Shown in pieces: positions 7,206-11,208 of a DNA stretch of 11,208 bases. Made by a program: the position numbers and the translations under genes. The first letter of the stretch is position 1. Each line of letters begins with the position of its first letter. The notes beneath the pieces are model-generated. The model worked only from the letters and a program-made list of their open reading frames with translations. It searched no databases and was not told the DNA's origin. The stretch is from Clostridia bacterium (GTDB lineage Bacteria; Bacillota; Clostridia; Oscillospirales; Acutalibacteraceae): contig CAAGBH010000035.1 of assembly GCA_900768035.1 (NCBI GenBank), positions 1 through 11,208 on the forward strand, read 5' to 3'.

Positions 7206-7234
7206 TTGACAAAATGGTTTATGTGTGGTAGAAT
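7206..7234 (+). promoter_or_regulatory. Sigma-A-type promoter of the rplU operon, with extended -10
   Basis: TTGACA (-35, 7206-7211, perfect) and TAGAAT (-10, 7229-7234, one mismatch) are spaced by the optimal 17 bases. A TGn (7226-7228) directly precedes the -10, giving an extended -10 element. An A/T-rich tract lies just upstream of the -35. Predicted transcription start is about 7240-7242, leaving an unusually long leader of about 83 bases before rplU. Confidence 0.9.
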
Positions 7235-7239
7235 GTGTA

Positions 7240-7323
7240 AGCCGCATATTGTGGGCTTTTTTAAGTTGCGCTTTTGGCGCACGCCTAAGGTAGCGAGACT
7301 GTATAAATGGCAGGTGTAAAAAA
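7240..7323 (+). promoter_or_regulatory. rplU 5' leader, probable L21-leader autoregulatory RNA
   Basis: The position, upstream of rplU in a Firmicutes-like genome, and the length fit the known ribosomal protein L21 leader class. A hairpin pairs UGCGC (7267-7271) with GCGCA (7277-7281) around a UUUUG loop. An alternative longer-range helix can pair ACGCCU (7281-7286) with AGGUGU (7312-7317). The second strand is the rplU SD sequence, so this helix would hide the ribosome binding site. A GAGACUGU element (7295-7302) lies inside it. A TSS-proximal hairpin with a U tract (7239-7262) precedes these. Assignment to the Rfam L21 class is from context and recall, not from a covariance-model match. Confidence 0.65.
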
Positions 7324-7629
7324 ATGTACGCAATTATTGAAACAGGCGGAAAGCAATACCGTGTTCAGAACGGCGATGTTATCTACATTGAAAAGCTTGA
7401 CGCTCAGGTTGACGAAGAAGTTACCTTCGACAAGGTTGTTGCTGTAAACAACAGAACATTAAAGGTTGGTAAGCCTTATGTTAAGGATGCTTTCGTTAAG
7501 GGTACCGTTTTAAAGAACGGCAAAGGCAAGAAGATTACTGTCTTCACTTACAAACCCAAGAAAGGTAGCGCTCGTAAAATGGGCCACAGACAACCTTACA
7601 CTAAAGTACAGATTACTGAAATCGGTTAA
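7324..7629 (+). CDS. rplU: 50S ribosomal protein L21
   Basis: L21 is a small beta-barrel protein of the large ribosomal subunit that binds 23S rRNA near L20. The 101-residue product starts with the near-invariant MYAIIETGGKQYRV (residues 1-14). It ends with the basic segment GSARKMGHRQPYTKVQI, matching the family signature KxGHRQxxT. Length is typical (about 101-104). Its SD sequence AGGTG (7312-7316) is followed by an A-rich spacer before the ATG and can be sequestered by the leader helix. It is first in a plus-strand operon and ends five bases before prp. Confidence 0.98.
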   Translation: MYAIIETGGKQYRVQNGDVIYIEKLDAQVDEEVTFDKVVAVNNRTLKVGKPYVKDAFVKGTVLKNGKGKKITVFTYKPKKGSARKMGHRQPYTKVQITEIG

Positions 7630-7634
7630 TCGGT

Positions 7635-7967
7635 ATGACGAGTGTAAAATTTCTGGCTGACGGTAAAAGCATTTATGGCTTTGAAATCAGCGGTCACAGT
7701 TCGCAAAACTGTGATGACAGTGTCGGAAAAATTGTTTGCGCTGCGGTGTCAAGTGCCGCTTATATGACAGCAAACACTATAACTGAGGTTATTGGCGACA
7801 GCGCAAAGGCAGAGGTTGATGACGCAAGGATGTTTTTCAGTGTGGAAAACCCGAGCGATGCTTCTGTGAAGGTGCTAAAAGGTTTAAAACTTCATTTATC
7901 AGAACTTTCCGAACAATATAGCAACAATATACACATTTATGGAGGTGCAAAAAATGTTAAAGATTAA
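7635..7967 (+). CDS. prp: Ribosomal-processing cysteine protease Prp
   Basis: Prp (YsxB) removes the N-terminal extension of ribosomal protein L27 in Firmicutes and relatives, a step needed for functional ribosomes. The 110-residue product shows the catalytic histidine in SGHS (H21) and the catalytic cysteine in VCAAVSS (C35), followed by the helix AAYMTANTI. The H-to-C distance is 14 residues, compared with 12 by recollection for Staphylococcus aureus Prp (H22/C34), and an extra C26 lies in the loop. No strong SD precedes the ATG, so it probably relies on coupling with rplU five bases upstream. Its last five codons overlap rpmA by 14 bases, joining protease and substrate on one transcript. 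Both rpmA adjacency and the dyad support the call. Confidence 0.93.
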   Translation: MTSVKFLADGKSIYGFEISGHSSQNCDDSVGKIVCAAVSSAAYMTANTITEVIGDSAKAEVDDARMFFSVENPSDASVKVLKGLKLHLSELSEQYSNNIHIYGGAKNVKD

Positions 7968-8238
7968 CATTCAGTTATTCGCTCATAAAAAGGGTGTTGG
8001 TTCTACAAAGAACGGCCGTGACAGTGAGTCCAAGCGTCTTGGTGTTAAACGTACTGACGGTCAGTTTGTTCTTGCCGGTAATATTATTGTTCGTCAAAGA
8101 GGAACACACATTCATCCCGGTAACAACGTAGGCCGTGGTTCTGACGATACTTTATTTGCCCTTATCGACGGTAAGGTTAAATTTGAAAGAGTTGGCAGAG
8201 ACCGTAAACAAGTAAGCATTTACGCTGTTGAGCAATAA
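7954..8238 (+). CDS. rpmA: 50S ribosomal protein L27 with cleavable N-terminal extension
   Basis: L27 sits at the peptidyl-transferase centre of the large subunit, where its mature N-terminus reaches the tRNA ends. The 94-residue product starts MLKINIQLFAHKKGVGSTKN. The first nine residues are the Firmicutes extension, and cleavage is expected between F9 and A10, as in the S. aureus MLKLNLQFF/A site. The conserved IIVRQRGTHIHPGNNVGRG stretch and the DGKVKFE beta-strand follow. The start at 7954 is chosen because GGAGGTG (7941-7947) is a near-perfect SD six bases upstream. An in-frame ATG at 7939 overlaps that SD and would add a non-family MEVQK. The gene overlaps prp and is followed by a strong terminator. 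Confidence 0.97.
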   Translation: MLKINIQLFAHKKGVGSTKNGRDSESKRLGVKRTDGQFVLAGNIIVRQRGTHIHPGNNVGRGSDDTLFALIDGKVKFERVGRDRKQVSIYAVEQ

Positions 8239-8244
8239 TTAATC

Positions 8245-8281
8245 AAATCCGAAGGCTTTAACAGGCGTTCGGATTTTTTTT
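8245..8281 (+). terminator. Intrinsic terminator after rpmA
   Basis: A 9-bp stem pairs AAATCCGAA (8245-8253) with TTCGGATTT (8268-8276) around a 14-base loop, followed by a run of eight T (8274-8281). It ends the rplU-prp-rpmA unit. The next gene's SD begins only ten bases later with no clear promoter between, so read-through into the obg genes is likely. Confidence 0.88.
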
Positions 8282-8304
8282 AATACCTTGAAAGGAGATT
8301 CACT

Positions 8305-8685
8305 ATGAAAAACTGTCATGTATGTAATTTTGAGTGTGAGGACAATGCGGAACTTTGTCCGATTTGCGGTGCCGATTTAACTAATCAGCCACAAGAGGAT
8401 GTAAGTGAAGAGATACAGATTGAACCTGTTTTTCTTGCAACTATTGAGGATGTTGTATCTGCAGAGATTTTCAAGGATATACTAATGGAAAATAAGATAG
8501 TGTTTTCGTCAAGCAATGAGTCAGACACCAGTATGAAAGTGGTATTCGGCGGCGGTTTTGCAGCCGAAGAAATATTTGTTGATAAAAAGGATTTTGAAAA
8601 AGCGCAGGCGCTTTATAATGAATTTTTGGAATCGGAATCAGAGTTTGACGGTGAATTTTCCAGAGAATTTGAAGAGGAACAGTAG
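8305..8685 (+). CDS. Zinc-ribbon plus DUF2007-like small acidic protein
   Basis: Function is unknown. The 126-residue product has an N-terminal four-cysteine zinc ribbon, CHVC (4-7) and CPIC (18-21), with an additional Cys11 between the knuckles. A linker rich in Glu and Gln follows. A compact domain at about residues 41-108 (FLATIEDVVSAEIFKDIL onward) has the shape of DUF2007, the 'putative signal-transducing' domain: a strand, then a helix, then a GGGFAAEEIFVDKKDFEKA ending. The C-terminal 18 or so residues are strongly acidic. SD AAAGGAG (8291-8297) lies seven bases before the ATG. Its TAG stop touches the obg ATG directly, so it is translationally linked to obg and probably co-expressed. 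It has no signal peptide or membrane segment. The domain assignment is from pattern recognition and should be treated as likely. Confidence 0.8.
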   Translation: MKNCHVCNFECEDNAELCPICGADLTNQPQEDVSEEIQIEPVFLATIEDVVSAEIFKDILMENKIVFSSSNESDTSMKVVFGGGFAAEEIFVDKKDFEKAQALYNEFLESESEFDGEFSREFEEEQ

Positions 8686-9957
8686 ATGTTTGTTGATATA
8701 GCGAAGATACATCTGAAAGCAGGTAAAGGCGGCGACGGTGCGGTATCTTTCCATAGGGAAAAATACGTTGCGGCAGGCGGACCTGACGGCGGTGACGGCG
8801 GTAAGGGCGGAGACATTGTCTTCAAAGCGGATAGCAATTTGTCAACCCTTGCTGATTTCAGATATAAAAGAAAATATGCAGCCGAGAGCGGTCAAAATGG
8901 CGGCGCTTCACGCTGCACAGGTAAGAGCGCGCCGAATTTGGTTATAAGTGTGCCTGTGGGCACTTTGGTTAAAGATGCTGAGACTTGCAGAATTATTGCC
9001 GATATTTCGGACGATGAACCTGTTGTTATAGCAAAAGGCGGTAACGGCGGTTGGGGAAACCAACATTTCGCTACTGCCACAAGACAGGTTCCCCGTTTTG
9101 CCAAAAGCGGCAACCCAGGTGAAGAACTTGATGTAACGCTTGAACTCAAATTATTGGCAGATGTGGGCCTTATAGGTTTTCCAAATGTTGGTAAGTCCAC
9201 TTTGGTTTCGGTTGTCAGTGAGGCAAAACCTAAAATTGCAAACTACCATTTCACAACTTTAACCCCTGTTTTAGGCGTTGTTAGAATGGGTGAGGGAAGT
9301 TCGTTTGTTATGGCGGATATCCCAGGTCTTATTGAGGGCGCAGGCGAGGGTGTAGGACTCGGTCATGAGTTTTTACGCCACGTTGAGCGTTGCCGTATGC
9401 TTCTTCATGTTATTGATATTTCAGGTAGCGAGGGCAGAGACCCGATAGAAGATTTTGAAAAAATCAATTATGAACTTTCGGTTTTCAGCAGTGAATTATC
9501 CGAAAGACCGCAAATTGTTGTTGGTAATAAATGCGACCTTACAACTGATGAAGAGGTTGAACGGATTTCTAAATATTTTGAAGAAAAAGGATTTAAGTTC
9601 TTTCCTGTTATGGCGGCTATTGCTGAGGGTACGGGTGAACTTATTAACTTTGTGGCAAGCGAGCTTGCTAAATTGCCTCCTATAAAGAAGTTTGAGGCAG
9701 AGCCTAAACCCGAAATTGAAATCAAGAAGAACACACGTGACTTTACAGTCCGTAAAGAAAACGGAATTTTCTATGTTGAAGATTGCGATTGGCTTATGGA
9801 TGTTATGAACCGTGTTGACCCTGATGATTATGAGTCTTTGCAATATTTCGAGCGTGTAATCCGTGAATGCGGAATAATTGATGCACTTGAAGATGCAGGG
9901 GTTAATGAGGGCGATACAGTTAATGTTCTTGATATTGAATTTGACTATGTGCCGTAG
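8686..9957 (+). CDS. obg: Obg/CgtA GTPase
   Basis: Obg is an essential GTPase that assists assembly of the 50S subunit and links growth to nucleotide state. The 423-residue protein has the three expected domains. The glycine-rich Obg fold spans about residues 1-158, with runs such as AGGPDGGDGGKGGD. The G domain has G1 GFPNVGKST (164-172), the switch Thr in HFTTLTP, G3 DIPGLIEGA (211-219) and G4 NKCD (281-284). A C-terminal OCT domain covers about residues 352-423, as in Gram-positive Obg proteins. The G5 site reads MAAI (309-312), with Ala in place of the usual Ser of SAx. The ATG follows the DUF2007 gene's stop without a gap, with a GAGGA SD inside that gene. Gene order with rpmA upstream and mrnC downstream is classical. 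Confidence 0.97.
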   Translation: MFVDIAKIHLKAGKGGDGAVSFHREKYVAAGGPDGGDGGKGGDIVFKADSNLSTLADFRYKRKYAAESGQNGGASRCTGKSAPNLVISVPVGTLVKDAETCRIIADISDDEPVVIAKGGNGGWGNQHFATATRQVPRFAKSGNPGEELDVTLELKLLADVGLIGFPNVGKSTLVSVVSEAKPKIANYHFTTLTPVLGVVRMGEGSSFVMADIPGLIEGAGEGVGLGHEFLRHVERCRMLLHVIDISGSEGRDPIEDFEKINYELSVFSSELSERPQIVVGNKCDLTTDEEVERISKYFEEKGFKFFPVMAAIAEGTGELINFVASELAKLPPIKKFEAEPKPEIEIKKNTRDFTVRKENGIFYVEDCDWLMDVMNRVDPDDYESLQYFERVIRECGIIDALEDAGVNEGDTVNVLDIEFDYVP

Positions 9958-9968
9958 GGAGAAAAAAT

Positions 9969-10352
9969 ATGGATAATCCGAATTTGCTTAGTCCCTCGGT
10001 TCTGGCATTTGTGGGTGATGCAGTTTACGGGCTTTATGTTCGAACATATTTGGCAGAAGTGAACAGACCTTCGGGTGAACTTCACAAACTGTCGGTAAAA
10101 CTTGTAAATGCCACCGCACAGGCGGGCGCTTTTAAACTTATAGAAGATAAACTTTCTGAAAAAGAAATTTCCGTATTTAAAAGGGGACGTAATTTTCATA
10201 CAGGCAATGTCCCTAAAAATTCAACGGGCGGTGAATACCATACCGCCACAGGACTTGAAACTTTGTTTGGCTTTCTTTATCTGTCGGGACAGAATGAACG
10301 AGCGAAAGAACTGTTTGATATAATATGGAATGAAACTTTGGGTACACTTTAA
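9969..10352 (+). CDS. mrnC: Mini-ribonuclease III
   Basis: Mini-III is a dimeric double-strand-specific RNase with the RNase III catalytic domain but no RNA-binding domain; it matures the ends of 23S rRNA in Firmicutes. The 127-residue product shows the acidic catalytic site in FVGDAVYGLYVR (Asp17), RGRN (72-75), and ATGLETLFGFLYL with catalytic Glu97. SD AGGGAG (9956-9961) overlaps the obg stop codon, seven bases before the ATG, showing tight coupling to obg. The last codons (Gly-Thr-Leu-stop) are part of a perfect palindrome that doubles as the likely terminator. Linkage with obg, rpmA and rplU groups ribosome maturation functions. Confidence 0.93.
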   Translation: MDNPNLLSPSVLAFVGDAVYGLYVRTYLAEVNRPSGELHKLSVKLVNATAQAGAFKLIEDKLSEKEISVFKRGRNFHTGNVPKNSTGGEYHTATGLETLFGFLYLSGQNERAKELFDIIWNETLGTL

Positions 10353-10370
10353 AGTGTACCCTTTATTTTT
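10340..10370 (+). terminator. Palindromic terminator overlapping the mrnC stop codon
   Basis: GGGTACACTTT (10340-10350) and its exact reverse complement (10351-10361) form a perfect 22-base palindrome, followed by a T-rich tract (10362-10370). It reads as an intrinsic terminator whose stem encodes the last mrnC codons. Because the yitT-family SD starts two bases after the tract, termination must be partial or yitT must use another promoter. Confidence 0.75.
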
Positions 10371-10381
10371 TAGGTGATATT

Positions 10382-11208
10382 ATGAAAATCAGAAATTTCC
10401 TTGTTGATTTGATATATTATACGGTCGGAAGTTGTGTATATTCTGTAGCGGTTATTATGTTTTTGTCCGCCAATGAAATTTCACCGGGCGGTATAACAGG
10501 TATTGCAACACTATTGAATTATTTGTTCTCGTTGCCGATAGGAACGGTTGTTTTTATTTTAAATATTCCGCTTTTAATTTTGGGATTTTTAAAGTTCGGC
10601 AAGCATTTTATAATTAAAACCGCAATCGCAACGGTAATTGTGTCAATATTATTGGATATTTTCAAGGTTCTTTTAAAAGCGGTGCAAATAGATTTAATTC
10701 TCGCATCGGTTTTCGGCGGAATTTTAATGGGAATGGGCATAAGTATTATAATGCTTCGTGGGGCGACCACCGGGGGAGTGGATATTGTTGCAAAACTTAT
10801 AAACCAAAGATTCCCTCATATAAGCGTTGGCAAACTTATGTTGCTAGTGGATGCGGTAGTGGTTGCGCTTTCGGCAATTGTTTATAAAAACACTCAAAGC
10901 GCACTTTACTCGGTTGTGTCACTATATACTTCGTCACGGGTTATGGATTTAATGTTATACGGTGCGGATAAAGGAAAGATAGTTTATATCATAACTGATA
11001 AAACACAAGATATTGTGTCTCACATAATGCAGGAAATAAAAAGAGGGGTTACAATTATTGATGTTGTGGGCGGATATTCCAATCAAAATAAAAAGATGAT
11101 AATGTGTACTGTCAGGCGCAATGAAGTCCACTTAGTTTATGAAACCGCAAGACAAAGCGATGACAGCGCTTTTATCGTAGTTGCAGAGGCGGGCGAAATA
11201 TTGGGCGA
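10382..11208 (+). CDS. YitT-family membrane protein (3' end cut by window)
   Basis: The frame stays open from the ATG at 10382 to the window edge (275 full codons plus two bases). The N-terminal half is hydrophobic, with five or so membrane segments and family motifs SANEISPGGITGIATLLNY (29-47) and RGATTGGVDIVAKLI (126-140). The soluble C-terminal part (about 197-275) matches the DUF2179 domain, with GGYSNQNKKMIMC (230-242) and DDSAFIVVAEAGEILG at the end, where family members normally finish within a few residues. Only the last handful of codons is probably missing. SD AGGTGAT (10372-10378) is three bases before the start. YitT proteins are widespread in Firmicutes; their transport substrate is not established. 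Link to ribosome genes upstream is positional only. Confidence 0.92.
   Translation, partial: MKIRNFLVDLIYYTVGSCVYSVAVIMFLSANEISPGGITGIATLLNYLFSLPIGTVVFILNIPLLILGFLKFGKHFIIKTAIATVIVSILLDIFKVLLKAVQIDLILASVFGGILMGMGISIIMLRGATTGGVDIVAKLINQRFPHISVGKLMLLVDAVVVALSAIVYKNTQSALYSVVSLYTSSRVMDLMLYGADKGKIVYIITDKTQDIVSHIMQEIKRGVTIIDVVGGYSNQNKKMIMCTVRRNEVHLVYETARQSDDSAFIVVAEAGEILG

Noticed and set aside
7939..8238. L27 starting at the in-frame ATG at 7939.
   Set aside because: The GGAGGTG SD overlaps this ATG, and the resulting MEVQK prefix is not found in the family; the ATG at 7954 is correctly spaced.
1..11208. CRISPR array, tRNA, rRNA, insertion sequence, prophage or toxin-antitoxin genes.
   Set aside because: No direct-repeat arrays, cloverleaf sequences, transposase motifs or paired small toxin-like genes were seen; all spans are filled by conserved housekeeping genes or short control regions.

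Overview
The window is AT-rich housekeeping DNA from a low-GC Gram-positive anaerobe. The best guess is a member of the Clostridia (Oscillospirales/Ruminococcaceae-like), possibly uncultured. Supporting signs are the rplU-prp-rpmA-obg-mrnC gene order, an L27 with the cleavable Firmicutes N-terminal extension, a two-gene SufC/SufB-like system, a class II GalT, strong Shine-Dalgarno (SD) sequences, and TGA used as a stop. Species cannot be named from the sequence. No rRNA, tRNA, mobile element, CRISPR array or phage gene was seen, and no gene-free stretch exceeds 300 bases.

Layout. (1) 4-915, plus strand: tsf (EF-Ts), ending in a hairpin at 931-958 that can serve both strands. (2) 963-7113, minus strand: a close-packed gene run read from a strong promoter at 7143-7172. 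In transcription order it holds galT, an AEC-family transporter, cdd, a pyrimidine-nucleoside phosphorylase gene, a small papain-like cysteine-peptidase gene broken by a stop codon, sufC, and a sufB/sufD-type gene. (3) 7114-7323: a divergent control region with two near-consensus promoters, an inverted repeat between them, and an rplU leader that can fold over its own ribosome binding site. (4) 7324-11208, plus strand: rplU, prp, rpmA, a terminator, a zinc-ribbon/DUF2007 gene, obg, mrnC, a perfect palindrome/terminator, and a yitT-family gene cut by the window end.

How the genes work together. The plus-strand cluster concerns ribosome building. It encodes L21 and L27, the protease Prp that trims L27 (its gene overlaps rpmA), the assembly GTPase Obg, and Mini-RNase III, which matures 23S rRNA. 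The minus-strand run joins salvage and sugar metabolism. Cdd turns cytidine into uridine, the phosphorylase splits pyrimidine nucleosides into base and (deoxy)ribose-1-phosphate, and GalT exchanges galactose-1-phosphate with UDP-glucose. At its far end is a minimal Fe-S cluster scaffold pair, SufC plus one SufB/D-like subunit.

Most of the window is conserved core genome, and no wholly new system stands out. The points most worth a second look are the rplU leader, the nonsense-broken peptidase gene, the minimal Suf pair, the intrinsic terminators placed inside the plus-strand gene cluster, and the likely TTG start of cdd.
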